This document shows positions 23,718 through 36,005 of a DNA stretch of 64,000 nucleotides, one piece after another. Position 1 is the stretch's first letter; the number at the start of each line of letters is the position of its first letter. The position numbers were made by a program, and so were the translations under genes. The stretch lies in contig OY987231.1 of NCBI GenBank assembly GCA_963920705.1, positions 21,739,024 through 21,803,023 on the forward strand, read 5' to 3'. Origin of the DNA: Odiellus spinosus. Lineage: Eukaryota; Arthropoda; Arachnida; Opiliones; Phalangiidae. The notes beneath the pieces were generated by a model, which saw only the letters and a program-made list of their open reading frames with translations, was not told where the DNA came from and did no database searches.

Positions 23718-23872
23718 ATGGTCCAAATTAGAAAATTCCAACAAAATTCGACCAAATAACCTAAATTTACAATAGTGGACCAAAATTAAAAATTATTTTG
23801 GTCCATTTTTGTTAAATTCGGGTTTATTTAATATATTTGGTCGAATTAGGTTGGAATTTTCCAGTTTCAATC
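23718..23872. repeat. Family S: fold-back centred on a TTTTGGTCC palindrome
   Basis: GAAAATTCCAAC and TTCGACCAAATAA on the left are mirrored by TTTGGTCGAA and GTTGGAATTTTCC on the right. The centre is GGACCAAAATTAAAAATTATTTTGGTCC-like, with arms of about nine bases. It is probably an old MITE. Confidence 0.8.
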
Positions 23873-24154
23873 AAGGTTTGACCAAAATTTTCGATTTTAC
23901 CTCATTGGGAAAGCTGATTTCGTTATTTTATGGGGGCATATTGAAATGAAAAGTAGAACCGACGTCACGCGTATGTATAAACTGCCTCGGGAATTTTTCA
24001 ATTTCTTCAGATTTAATTCGCTAGCTTAGGGCGAGATCAATTAAACAAAGCCAGAATGGAAATTCGCTTGGTTTTTTTCTTTACACCCTTCCTTTAAGAA
24101 GCTTTCCTCCGCTAAGTTTTCTACTTCCTCCTACATTTCTTTGTTGCTTAGGAA

Positions 24155-24640
24155 ATGTTGAACATGTTCTATAACTGGTTCGGTTTTGTTCCATCCCGTA
24201 AAGCCTATAGACAAAACAGAATTATTCCCGCCCTTGATTACCTTCTTGAAATGGGTATAAAAATCCCGGAGCGTCGTTCGTTTTACTACTTTATTTTTGA
24301 CCCATTTGTAGAAGGTAACTTTGTATGTAAAGTCAACGGATATAAAGCGCGGAAACCCCGACTTTTTTACATGTATAATAAAAACCGGGGGGGCTGGAAA
24401 ATAATCAACAAAAAAAAATTTCGTGCCAGTGAATTTTGAAGGTAGTGTTGTAGGATAGTCTTAAAGTTCTCCCTTCACCAAGGCCCTACCTAAAAAAAAG
24501 TTTTTTTTATGTCTCTGGAAGCTTTAAGGCATTTTATCCTATATGAAGACTGCCTGCGCTTGGCCTCTGCCTTTAGCGATAAAAATAACGGTGCTTCTGG
24601 CCTTATTTTTCTAAACTCGTTTTAAAATTGCGTCGTGATA
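24155..24640 (+). pseudogene. Unrecognised coding-like stretch, possibly a decayed gene
   Basis: A 94-codon open frame (24155-24439) starts 2 nt after a pyrimidine-rich tract ending TTGTTGCTTAG, which could be a 3' splice site. The product starts MLNMFYNWFGFVPSRK and is basic and aromatic-rich, ending KKKFRASEF. A second short frame (24510-24623) starts MSLEALRHFILYEDCLRLAS and stops after GLIFLNSF. A one-base change of frame at that point would continue as KLVLKLRRDKATQSFF. I do not recognise the family. Composition and successive frames look more coding-like than elsewhere in the window, but chance is quite possible. No poly-A signal, partner exon or matching copy was identified. Confidence 0.18.
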
Positions 24641-24662
24641 AAGCTACCCAAAGTTTTTTTTT

Positions 24663-24673
24663 GGGGGGGGGGG
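24663..24673 (+). repeat. Poly-G run (11)
   Basis: This is a G11 run followed by AGGGG. Runs of 12-13 G or C also occur at 29414-29426 (C13), 30222-30233 (G12), 32610-32622 (C13) and 40546-40557 (G12). They are unusual in such AT-rich DNA. Confidence 0.9.
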
Positions 24674-25130
24674 AGGGGTTCTTTGTTTAGCGCACCTTTC
24701 CATTTTTTGGTGGGTATATGTTCTAAATAAACTCAAATTAAAGGGTTTTAGAGAAATTGTAACTATTTTGGAAAGCAATTAATGTCATTTGAGTATGTTT
24801 TCCCAACCTCAGAAAACTATAGCTGGTTAAGGACGAAGTGAGCTCGGTTAATTCCGAAATTATGATGTTTTTGTGAACTTGCAACGGAAAAACTAAGAAA
24901 GATTTTGGGATCGGACTCTAAGACTCCAAAAAATCAATCTGTTAAGTGAATTGATACAGTAAATTGGTTTCTATTTGTTAATGCTACATATATTATTTGT
25001 CCTGGTCAAAAATAATAATGAGAAGACAATTTTAATTGATTTTCTAACCCTAAATTATGTTTGAATGATAATATAAACCACCCAGAAACATCTGTTCAAG
25101 TTGTTAGGCTTAGCGATAGGCTGGACTTTC

Positions 25131-25225
25131 TGTACTAAGTATTTTATCACGTGCTAGAATGAGGGAGACTCTACTGTTGGCTATATATATGCCACCTGAC
25201 CATATAGAGATGAAGTTGCGTGTAA
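25131..25225 (+). repeat. Family T dispersed repeat, copy 1, diverged
   Basis: ATCACGTGCTAGAATGAG, then GAGACTCTAC and GCCACCTGACCATATAG match the other T copies in order, but the second CACGTG has decayed to CACCTG. Confidence 0.65.
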
Positions 25226-28200
25226 GCAAATGTTTGATTTTCAAAGCCCCGTTTTCAATCCAAGAAACGTTTAAAGCAAATTAATTTATATATCCGCTTA
25301 TCTGTTACTTGGTCACTTGAAGTCTGTTACCATGTGTTAAACGAAAAGCTTGATTTTAAGCGCGAAAGCTCGATTGTTGGCCAAAATTCTTGTTAGAAAA
25401 CGAGCCTTAATGATCCCAATTTCCTTAAAAATCCTTTAAAAGATACAAAATAAAACTCTTAAACGTTTTACGACAAATCTCGAACGAAAAAAAAAGAGGG
25501 GAAATAAGTAAATTTATTCGCCTAAATTGTTCCTATAATCGGCTACATTACCCGAGCGAATCAATAGCACCAGTGCGAAGCTCTCTGACGAAAGTGGGAT
25601 AGGTTTTTCTCTTCCATTAAACGCAATAGGGCCATCTTGACACTAGCGGGAAGATTTTTACCACGATGAAAAACGAAGCCAATTATATTAAAACAGCGAG
25701 TGACAACATTGCGGGGTTTTTTAGGACCTTGTCTTTTGCCCTCCGCATTGCGCGGATGCAGGCGCGCGTGTAGACCAAAGCGGGAGACCGAAGCGTAGGA
25801 ATGGGTGTATATACGAACGGATATAGGAAAGAAAAAATGGAGCGCGGGAACGTCTTCCGTAATGTAATTGGTGCGGGGATCTCATCTTCCCAGATATCTT
25901 CCAGAAAATTCGAATCATGCAAGGAACATGTAGGCCTAGGGGAGAGACCTAGACCAGCTCGACTACAATCGTTATCCCCTCGAAAAAAGACGAGAAATCT
26001 AACCACCCCTAGCCGCGTTTTAGTCTCATCCCAACTTAGACTTACTCCGAAATGAGATTTTTATACATTGCGCCTGCGTGTTTGTTAGTTATTGTATATT
26101 TATTTGGAGTATTGTTTCAACTATACCCGTGTCCAATAGAGGTTTTCAACAGTTCTATTTTGATATTAATTTAATTTTGACATAAATTATAATTTTAGTC
26201 TCATTATTATAAGATTTCTAATCAATTTTTGTCTTGGTTATTTTCAAAACGGTTCCACATGGCGGTTCGAAGCGACTTGACCAAAAATGGTCAACCCAAG
26301 ACAAATATTCGCTAGGTATAGATCTAAATTTGCTCCACTTTTCGTATTATGTTCTGTTGAACAAAATTATATAACTGACATAGAAAAACACTGAAAATTT
26401 ATAGAGCCACGGAATAATAATGAAGTTAACCAATCAAAGAATCATCCATTACTATTTCCCACTAAAACTGTATGGCTATTATCCAACATCGACCATCTTG
26501 TTCATTTCAACTAGGCCTAGTCCAAGCGCTTTTTTGGACGCTTTACGTCTCGGCCGAAACTACAATACCAATCAGTTTAAAATTTCAGTAAAGACGAAGC
26601 TAAACGAGCTATTATCTCTAAGCTTTTCAATCGCGATAAGAACTATGGCGAAGCTTCGTATAAACGTACGGAAATTTCAACCTGATTCTGACTGAAGGGG
26701 AAAAGAAGGACATTTCCATTAAAGAGGCAGTCGCCCTCCTCTCGCTTCTATCTACTTGCCCACCCATAGTTGCCCATACACCCCCGCAACCACCACCTTC
26801 TTGCCAATCACTCTTCTTCTTCTCTTCTATCCCCAACCCACTCATTTCGTTACACGGAAAAATTTCCCAGATAACACAGCGAGATAGCTGGTTTTCCACC
26901 CACCCCCCGCGCCCCGAAACTACGAACCGACTCGACATAGAGCGAGAAAGAGAGAAAAGGAGAGATCCGAAGTTAGCTATAGCCGAGGGGACACGCCGGC
27001 TTATAACCACCTTCGTGTCATCAATTACGTCCCGATAGATCTCTAGATTCTTCACCCAGCACCACCACTCCTTTAATAGCAACTGTGTCAAGACGAAGAT
27101 TACGGATAGTCTCCGCTAGCCCTCACCTGATGACATTCGTTGAAAAGCGAGAGACCGTATACTGTACCGAGTTCACCCACCCTATAACTATCGAAGAGTA
27201 TAGCTCCGAAGTCATACGCGTATCCTCAATCAGGTCGCGGTGTATCAAAATTTTCTTGGCTATACGGATTGGATTCTTTCCGCCTATACCTCAAACCGAC
27301 AAGCGAAGGCCCAAACCTAGTAATTTAACTTTACTGATTTTTACCTTCAACAGTATTGAAATCGATCAAAATTTAGTGTTCAAACGGTAGGAACCTCTCA
27401 ATTTTAGATATAAGTTACTTCTAGGAAAGTTCAATATCGATTTTTAATTGCAATTAAGATATATTTAGAATTATTTGCAAATTATTCTGGGCTTCAAGTT
27501 CTCGTTCTTTTCCAAGTTTTTAGGGATATCATTTGTCATACCGATGTGCCATTTTATCACGAATGCTATAGGCCTACATTTTCAAGGGATGTTAGAGCCC
27601 CCAAATGTTATTCCTATGAGGTTTAACATTGTGTATTCTTCCGCGTAAGCATCAACTACAATATCAACTTCTCTTCAAATATATAATCCAAGAATTTCTA
27701 GCTAAATGTTTTTCAGAATTATTTTAAATTATAATTTAAATGAAATAATAATTATTTAGTTTCTGAAATTAATTGTTGGCTAATTAATTTCAGTCCGTTT
27801 TCATTGTGAATCTCTAATAACAAAGTTAATATTTTATTATGATTAAATATAATTTCAGTTATTTGGTTTTTGCTTTCGGGTAGCCAATTTTCTTTTCTTT
27901 TTGATCTTGATCTTAATGATATGTCCAACTATAATTGCTAGGTGGGCTTAATGTTTGAATTACCATTTTCTTCAAATTAATTTTTTGATTGACAGTCTGT
28001 CCTGGGGTTCTACCATGGTTACACCCTCTTTTTTTCTGAGGGTGGACGTCATCGCCTAACAAATTTTCCAATTGCATGTTTTTTTTTTTTTTTTTCGTTC
28101 TTGCTTCCTGGTTGAGACGTCTTAAACAATCTTTGGAAAATTGGGAGTTTTTCTTTGGGGGACCGAATTTTTGTCATTAAGCAAACTTTTCTACGAAGGT

Positions 28201-28470
28201 TAATGATGTATTTTTTCTATTTTGGGTATTGATATTGGACTCAAATTGAGAATGATCACATAATAATGGGGCATTATATATACTTACGCTAATAAAAGAC
28301 TAGTTTCTGATATATTTTATATTAACTTGCAGATAGTGTAGTATTATGATCGATTAATTATTTTAATTCGGGGGATGTCACACTTTTTTCAATGGCTATA
28401 TACCTTAGGATTTGAAAATAGCTCTCGATTAACTTTGAGATTTCAATTTTTCTAGCTATGGTTTTACAAA
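25226..28470. other. No secure gene; region with the largest back-to-back open frames
   Basis: Unrelated frames of 107 (reverse), 91 (forward), 154 (reverse) and 101 (forward) codons lie in 25683-27390, where GC is higher and tracts are C-rich or CT-rich. None shows a known motif. An unannotated exon cannot be excluded here. Confidence 0.45.
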
Positions 28471-28871
28471 AAAAAGGGAGAATGCAACCTATCGTTTAAA
28501 TATTCCTAATCCAACAGTAAAAGGTTTACAAAACAAATATTAAACTAGAAATAAATTTAAAACTTACCCGGAAAATTGGCTTAGAGGGATTAATGGGGAT
28601 CCTGAATAGCCTCCGTGTAAGATCTAGCGACCAATGAGCAAAGGCGAGATCTCACCGAGACTTACAATCGCATTCGATGGTTCGCAACACCTTATACGGG
28701 AGGAAATCATGATGTCCATGAACCCCGCTAAGCCTATTTTTCGGGTAAGTTTTAAATTGATTTCTAGTTTAATATTTGTTCGTAAATTTTTTTCGCTAGT
28801 GGATTAGGCCTATTTAAACAATAAGGAATTGATAAAAAATCACTTGTTGTTAGGTTGCATTCTCCCTTTAA
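28471..28871. mobile_element. Family B MITE
   Basis: This palindromic element is about 400 bp long. It runs from AGGGAGAATGCAACCTATCG to GGTTGCATTCTCCCTTTAAG. The left target has decayed to AAAA and the right is TTAA. The centre is GC-richer (CAATGAGCAAAGGCGAGATC). Confidence 0.9.
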
Positions 28872-29689
28872 GAAATACTTAAATTCACGATGCTTGAATA
28901 ATATATTGAAAGTGTGAAATTTTGAGAATTGAATGCGCTGTATATTAAATTAATTCTAAGTATATTAATTTACAAATATTATTATTTGAAACGATAATAA
29001 TTTGCGCCTTATCGGATGCCGCCAAACAGCAAATACGTGATTGAATCCAAAATTCGAGATACAATGCCGAGTATTGAACATTTAGCGAAATGGCTCGGAA
29101 ACTTTAAGCCAAGTTTCGCGTCAAATTTATCTCTGACACATTGACGTCTTTTGAAATTCAATCATATTTAGTTTAGGAACAAAGTATAAAGGGCTGGAGA
29201 ATTTAGGCTGCGGCTCAACCGGCCCTTGTCTCTCGTTTTGAATGACGACTCGCGTTCGTCATTCTTAACCAGGAACGATTTAAACGACCGGGGGGACTGT
29301 TGTATTAAATCAGAGATGATAAAGCGTTTGGGGCTTTCGGGAGACGAAGCTTGAATTTGAATCTCAAATATTTCCATCAAACAGTTGTTTCCGCCGAATA
29401 CCCCAGCTTTAAACCCCCCCCCCCCCTCCACCCTTTAATTATTACGAAAATTTAAAGGGAAGCCATGCCATAATCTCAAAATGGAAATAGCTTTGTTTAA
29501 TAGCTTTTCGTAATAAACGTGTCTAAACATGTTTTGGAATTTCTGTACGAGTAGTTTCTTAATTGAATTAACTAAACATTCGATTAAAGATATACCAAGA
29601 ATAATCTTTTCTAGCCACGCCTTGAAATAGTAGAAATTTGTATGGGTTCAATAGCTTTAAACCTTCGGTAGAGTCGTATGAACGGGAAT
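28872..29689. other. No gene seen
   Basis: This is unique sequence with a C13 run at 29414 and a possible T2-like end (TTTAAAGGGAAGCCATG) at 29452. Confidence 0.55.
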
Positions 29690-29835
29690 CCGGCTTTTTT
29701 ATTCGAATCGATTTGGTTCGATTTCTCGAAACTGCTTCGGGAACCAATTTTCGTACCGATTTGGCTGGTTTCAACAACCGATAGATGAAGCTACGATAAA
29801 TAGATTGATAATGATAATGCGTGAACGCGTCACGC
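29690..29835 (-). repeat. Family I dispersed repeat, copy 2, partial
   Basis: In reverse complement, TCGTAGCTTCATCTATCGG, TTGGTTCCCGAAGCAGTTTC and AAATCGATTCGAATAA match the central and right parts of the copy at 22401. The outer ends are missing. It lies 40 bp before H2. Confidence 0.75.
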
Positions 29836-29874
29836 TTAAAATGATCCCTGGTGATTTGAATATAGGTCTAATTT

Positions 29875-30036
29875 CGAGGGGTCCGACACTCTTGAATTCG
29901 CTGTACACCTGAGTTCACTAAGTTCAGCTTTGATAGTGCATTGATTTCGAACTCTTATGAACTCTGAGTTCAGCTTTGATAGTTCAAAGAGTTCAAAGAT
30001 TTTGTACACCTGAGTTCGCGAGTGTCTGCCCCCTCG
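29875..30036 (-). mobile_element. Family H MITE, copy 2, with 8-bp TSD
   Basis: This 162-bp copy is in the opposite orientation to H1. It runs from CGAGGGGTCCGACACTC to GAGTGTCTGCCCCCTCG, with the perfect 8-bp duplication TCTAATTT on both sides. It contains several GAGTTC/AGTTCA words. Confidence 0.94.
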
Positions 30037-30044
30037 TCTAATTT

Positions 30045-31006
30045 TACCGTTAAGAAATTCGTGTATAACAGTAGCTTTTGTTAAGGCGTATTGATACATT
30101 ATGTTAAACCCAATTATAAGGAAAAAGTAGTATTGGAGCTTCATATTTTGTAATTAAAGCACGCGCAAAATATCAACACTAATTATTCGCAGTATAATCT
30201 TAACTGTAAAATTACAATAAAGGGGGGGGGGGGTCCTTTTCTATATTTAGATAAAAGCCGCTTTTGAAAATTAATTTAATTCCAACCCTTCCTATAAATA
30301 GCTTCCTCTTTATATAAATTTCCTCCTCGTTTTTGAACGTAATGAATTATTGGTATACGAGTCTTTGTGTAAAGGGAGAAATTAATCCGTTGGCAAAACC
30401 AAAGCTTATACGAACTAAGTTTCGTGGCAATTCTATATTTCTACGATAATGCGCCTCTACATAGAGGATATCTCGAGAAAAGGGTCTAACAGCGGTGGAA
30501 GATTTCGTATACAGGCTAGTATAGTTACGCGCGGTTAATTGACACTGAGCAGATTTTCAGGGGATTTTGCGAAGGAATCTAGGAACGCGAAGGGATTTAA
30601 AGGTTACTTAATTATTCTGTTCTTAAAGCGGTAGGGTTCATTTTAGTATAAACTTATAATCCGATTTATAAGCAATACGCGTCTGATATTGTTATAGAGG
30701 TCCCGAAAAAAAAATGAAAATTAATCAAAACTTGAATCGTCGTAACCGCGTTTTTAAAAATTGTGACGAAACAGCTAATTTGACTGAAGTCTAGTTGGAG
30801 AAGTTTTTTAAGAAACTAAAATGTAAATTTGTGTTTTTGAAATATGGAATTTTAATTTTACGTCATACTATTTGAAATTCAACAAAACACGTCCTGGGAT
30901 TTGAGATTTGAAATAGAAAAAAAAAATATCTGGAGATTGGGATTTAAAATAGAGCATAAATGTCAGCAGGTTTGAAATTTTGCAGAAACAAGTCTAAATT
31001 GGTTAA
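30045..31006. other. No gene seen
   Basis: It holds a copy of the TTGATACATTATGTTAAACC word at about 30088 and a G12 run at 30222. The minisatellite decays into its right part. Confidence 0.5.
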
Positions 31007-31790
31007 TTGAACTAGTAGAAATAAAGTCATGGAATTTGAGTAGAAAAAAGTCAGTGGATTTTGTTATTGAGTAGGAAAAAGTCATGGTTTTCGTTATTCA
31101 GAAGACATGGGATTTTTTATTGGGTAGAAATAAACTCGGGGGAGTTTTATTGAGTAGAAATAAAGTCAAGGGATTTGCTATTGAATAGAAATAAAGTCAG
31201 GGATTTTTTATTGAGTAGAAATAAAGTCATGGGATTTTTTATTGAATAGAAATAAAGTCAGGGAAGTTGTTATTGAGTAGAAATAAAGTCAAGGGATTTT
31301 TTATTGAATAGAAATAAAGTCAGGGGATTTTTTATTGAATAGAAATAAAGTCAGGGAAGTTGTTATTGAGTAAAAATAAAGTCAGGGAAGTTGTTATTGA
31401 GTAGAAATAAAGTCATGGGATTTTTTATTGAGTAGAAATAAAGTCATGGGATTTTTTATTGAGTAGAAATAAAGTCATGTGATTTTTTTATTGGGTAGAA
31501 ATAAAGGCATAGGATTTTTAATTGAGTAGAAATAAAGTCAGGGGATTTTTTATTGAGTAGAAATAAAGTCAGGGGATTTTTATTGAATAGAAATAATGTC
31601 AGTGAATGTTTTATTGAGTAGAAATACAGTCATGTGATTTTTTATTGGGTAGAAATAAAGGCATAGGATTTTTTATTGAGTAGAAATAAAGTGAGGATAT
31701 TTGTTATATGTCATAAATAAAGCCAGTTAATTGGTTATCGGGCAAAAATGATGTCAGGGGATTGGCTATGGGTCAGAAATGAAGTCAAGG
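31007..31790 (+). repeat. Minisatellite, ~31-bp unit, about 25 copies
   Basis: Tandem units of the form GTAGAAATAAAGTCAGGG + GATTTTTTATTGA make up this array. Units vary at CAGGG/CATGG/CAAGG and in the length of the T run. Both edges decay gradually, with AGTAGAAATAAAGTCATGG at the start and GTCAGGGGATTGGCTATGGG at the end. It shares the AAGTCAGGG core with the arrays at 8.7 and 52 kb. Confidence 0.95.
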
Positions 31791-33186
31791 GATATGAAAT
31801 TGAGTCTGGCAATATTAGAAAATTATGTAATTAGTCAGGAAAGATTAGTGTAATTTGGTTTTAAAAATATTTCTTACCCCTCAATAACATCCAAACTTAA
31901 AAATGTAAATTTCAGAGGCGCCTAATAATTTTATAAGCTTCTTTAGAGCATAAAGATTTGAAATGTTACGTGTTAGAACAATGGCATTCCGTTAATTGAA
32001 TCAGTTCTGAATAATTTGGTAGAATAGTGTAAAACGTGTCTTAATTTATTTGAGATACAAATATAGAATAAAAGGTTTAAACGCCTATAATTTGTGTGAA
32101 ATATCACCTTTATATAAGTCTAGAAAAAAATCTCTACGGTACTACAAGGAAGATAAAAATGTTTTCGATAAAAAAACATCTAGACTAAAATATTAGTGCC
32201 ATTATTTTCGAAGCATTAAACAATTGGCGGGCCTCTGTTTAGCACGTAATTCGAGCAAGTCATTAGCGATTAATCATAGTTGCGGCTCTTTACCCCTCCC
32301 ACTCGCTAGAAATAATAAAAAAAAAATGTTTGCTAATACGAACAGCTCGAGGAAAAGGGCATCTGAAAATAACCTTCGTTTTACTAAATTTAAGGGTTAT
32401 CATTCTTCGTTAAGACCCTAGCTAAAAAAATGGGGGGCCGCGATGGCTGCCAAGTTAGCTCTTTAACAGTACCGCCCTTCCACTCTCTCTCAGAGATAGG
32501 GAGAGAGAAAGAGAGGTCGTCGGAATAAAAAATGAAATAAAAAAAGATTTCTTTTCCCCTTCGCCCTTTAATCTGCATATTCTAATCAGAGAAATACTTT
32601 TAAATCCTACCCCCCCCCCCCCAACCTTATTCCTGGGATAAAAAAGAAGCTGAACTTCGACTCGAAAACGATGAAAAAATTATATATATGCCTATACTTC
32701 TCTTCGTTTTAAATCTCATAAAGAAAAAATCTATTATTGCCTTTTTAAATATTTTTAAGAATTTATGAGGGTAATTTTAAATTAATTATATAGGTGGAAT
32801 GAAAATTAGGTTAATCCGTAGTTAGACCCATCGGTTTTTACTATTTTCAATATTTTTAATCAGTTCTTTATTAATTAAGGTAGTTAAATTTTCTTTAAAA
32901 AATAATTTTCATCATAATACCATGAATATCTTTTAATTTAAAAATGGATTATAATTTTAGTTTTATCAAACTATTAAAAAAAAACTAATCCCTTTTGTTA
33001 ATAAATCAATATAGATAATTAATTTTCATCTCTATAATATTCTAATAACTTTGTTGAATTAAATACCCTGATATGAACCCAAACATTCGGTACATATATT
33101 AGGCCAATGTTTTGAATAATCTGCCAAGATTATCAGGTTCGAGAAAATCTCTCAACCAAAGCAAAATGCGTTTAATTAAAACTTTA
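31791..33186. other. No gene seen
   Basis: This is AT-rich sequence with a C13 run at 32610 and a TC/GA-rich hairpin-like patch at 32487-32515. Confidence 0.55.
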
Positions 33187-33193
33187 GTTCTAC

Positions 33194-33530
33194 CAAAAGC
33201 CGATGAAACCCTCCTTAGAAGTCTACTACTCCAATGTTCCATATAGCGCTCCTCTCTGTATGGGTAAAATTCCCAATTTTACGAGTTAGAAGGGGTCCTA
33301 CTTCATCCCCCCTGTCTACGGAAAATTGGAAATTCTCTCTCTCCACAAACGACGACGTTTTTTGGACGAACTCCGAGGCTGCTAGAGATATTCGCTCGAC
33401 GAGCTCCCGCTCCGAAAACATCTACCGTTAGGAGGCGTACGAATCGCGCCTTTTGAGAATAACCCATACAGAGAGGGGTAGACAAGACCCGGGAGTAATA
33501 GACTTCAAAGGAGGGTTTCATCGGCTTCTG
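33194..33530 (-). mobile_element. Family A MITE, copy 5
   Basis: This complete 337-bp copy is in reverse orientation and flanked by a perfect 7-bp duplication GTTCTAC. The left end has a point change, CAAAAG for CAGAAG. The interior is nearly the same as copies 4 and 7. Confidence 0.95.
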
Positions 33531-34251
33531 GTTCTACGTCTATATAGAATCTCGTATTTCTAATTAATATCATTAATATCGTTATAAAACGCTCGCTTAC
33601 AAATTTAATAAATGGCGCTAATGATATATTCATTCCCACCACATTATTAAGGCAATTCGAATATCTCATTAGCCATACGTTACTGGATCGATTCTTAACT
33701 CAGCTTGTGTCGAGTTTAAAAATAGAGCATTGAACGTTCAACTTTAAGTAACGATTTTCAATACAAGTATAAAGGTAGCGATAATAAAAAAAAAAAAAAA
33801 ATACCCCAGGCTTCCGACAGAATTTTTTTTTTTTTTTTCTATTCTTCTCTCAAAAGGAAATAAAAAGTTTCGATCAGTCTGTCGTTTTAATGAAGTTCCT
33901 AATTGAGGGGATTATTTTTTTATCCTCGAACGGGGAATGATCTCTAATAGTTCTGAAGGGTATTATATACAATAGAATTGCGGGGCTACTAAGGAAAAAA
34001 ATAAAAGTTCTATCCAATTTATATTGTTGGATGAAACTCGAGTATATATAGAGATGAGTCTTTTGTGTTTATTGTGGATGGAAACTGAATCCGTCGGATT
34101 AAAGTGATGCCTATGGATTATATTTTTAGTTTTATTAAACTATTAAAACTCCTTTTTTTAAATTTTATATCTCTAGGTTGACTCGTTCTTAAGAAACTTG
34201 TCAAAAATGAAAATGTCAAAAATATATTGAATTTTTGTTTATTTTTGGAAC

Positions 34252-34380
34252 GTAATTAACGATAATTTTCGTACGAAAGTTAAAACTATTACGAAAAAGA
34301 CCGCGCGAAAGCGACCTTATCACGTGCCAGAACGCGCGAGAATCAACGCCACGTGACCATATTGATGACGTAGTATTGCG
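34252..34380 (+). repeat. Family T dispersed repeat, copy 2
   Basis: AACGATAATTTTCGTACG, GCGCGAAAGCGACCTTATCA, CGTGCCAGAACGCGCGAG and CCACGTGACCATATTGATG occur in order, followed by ACGTAGTATTGCG. Two CACGTG E-box palindromes are 30 bp apart. Confidence 0.85.
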
Positions 34381-35532
34381 TTTAAATAAATAATGTTTAT
34401 AATTGTTTCGAGGAATTGCCCGAATTCTAAAATGACAAACAATTATGACCACAGTTATTTAGGAAGATAATTATTTGATTTTTCAAATGTAGCTTTTAAA
34501 ATTAAAAAATAAATTAGATGAGAGAACATATCACTAGCTTCTGTTTTAAATTTTGTAATATTGCGCGAAACAATTCATAAAAATGCTTGAATATATTCAT
34601 TATTTGTCTATTATTGGAATTATCTATATATTTTAATACAAATTGACCAAATTATAATGATATAGTATACCCATAAGAGATGAGTAAAATAATATGATGA
34701 AATTAAACCTAATACCCACTACTACATAGACCACCACAGTTGCGATTCTATATAACTCCCACTTAAATGAAATCCAAGAATTGTTTTGGTACATGGTTCC
34801 CAACGATTCGGGTCGATTCGTATGACGTGGTTTCTATTGTTCGGGTTACGGCCAGATTGGTTGGACAGACCGCGTGTCAAACTTTGTCGGTCTAAAGGGA
34901 AAAAAGCTTCTGTACATTTCCTTTTTTATATATTATATATATCACGATATCCATATTATACAGTAGCGCCGCGAATTTTTTTTTACCGCACTCGTTTCGT
35001 TATATAATTCCCCTCCACAACACCGTTCTATTTTCTCCTCCTCTTCTTTTTTCTCTATTGCTGTTATGGACGAAAATTTGCATATGAATGTAAGAATTTT
35101 GGCCTAGGGAGAAGTGCCGGGATGGCTTAATCTCTTCTCTTTAATGGTAGCCCGTTTATTGATAAATTCATTGGCGCGGTAGACCGTGGAGGGTGAATAT
35201 ATGGGCTGATATCTTTTGTTCGTCGACGTCGACGACGACGACGACGAGAGAAAGAAAGAAAAAAAGAGTAGGAAAAAACTTGTCACTCTTGATTGGAAAC
35301 CTAAGCGCTCGCCCGCGGTGTACGTGTCTAGAGATTTTGTATGTGTGCCGAGTGAAATATTATATACGATTTTACTATGGTTTGATCTTACCGACACGTT
35401 GTATTACTCGCCTGGTATAAATTGAAATGTTTCAATAAGTATCTAGGCCTATATTGTAATGAAAAAGTACTGAATATTGGCTTCTCTTTGGGCATTGTTG
35501 TTAGCACTACGAAATGCGTGAGTTTAGCGAAA

Positions 35533-35785
35533 CCTGAATGGCAGCTTTTCCGTGAACACCAAAGCGCGACGGCGCGAACATTTCTACAGGGGCTAATAGG
35601 AAATATATTAGGTTACTAAACCCCTGAATGGCAGCTTTTCCGTGAACACCAAAGCGCGACGGCGCGAACACTTCTACAGGGGCTAATAGGAAATATATTA
35701 GGTTACTAAACCCCTGAATGGCAGCTTATTTTTGAACACCAAAGTGCGAATGTTGGGATCATTTCTACAGGCGTTTATTTGTATT
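35533..35785 (+). repeat. 90-bp tandem repeat, about 2.7 copies
   Basis: Units start CCTGAATGGCAGCTTTTCC at 35533, 35623 and 35713. Units one and two are almost the same. Unit three diverges after GCAGCTTAT and ends with ATTTCTACAGGCG. Related single segments lie near 46440-46515 (CACTTTTACAGGCGTTC) and 10290-10365 (ATTTACAGGCG). Confidence 0.92.
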
Positions 35786-36005
35786 TAATATGGTTTTTTG
35801 AAATTGTAAATAAGCTTAAATGATATAACTCATCCTATTTGTATTTAGTTCACATATATAGTTATAAAAAGGCATTATATGTATGAATATGGCTATTAAA
35901 ACGCCATATTCAAAATTGTATACCTCTGGGCTGATTACAAAATTTATGTGTCAAAAATATGCATGTATAGGTAATTATATTTCTATGACGTATTTTATTT
36001 CTAGA

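Noticed and set aside
26627-27091. 154-codon reverse open frame, longest in the window
   Set aside because: It lies in C-rich/CT-rich DNA, has low-complexity glycine-rich content, and shows no known motif. Chance in a GC-richer patch is more likely.
31007-31790. CRISPR-like array
   Set aside because: Units are directly tandem with no unique spacers, and the context is eukaryotic.
33785-33838. A-run and T-run flanking a 20-bp loop as a designed hairpin
   Set aside because: Homopolymer pairing is expected by chance where long A and T runs are frequent, as in this window.
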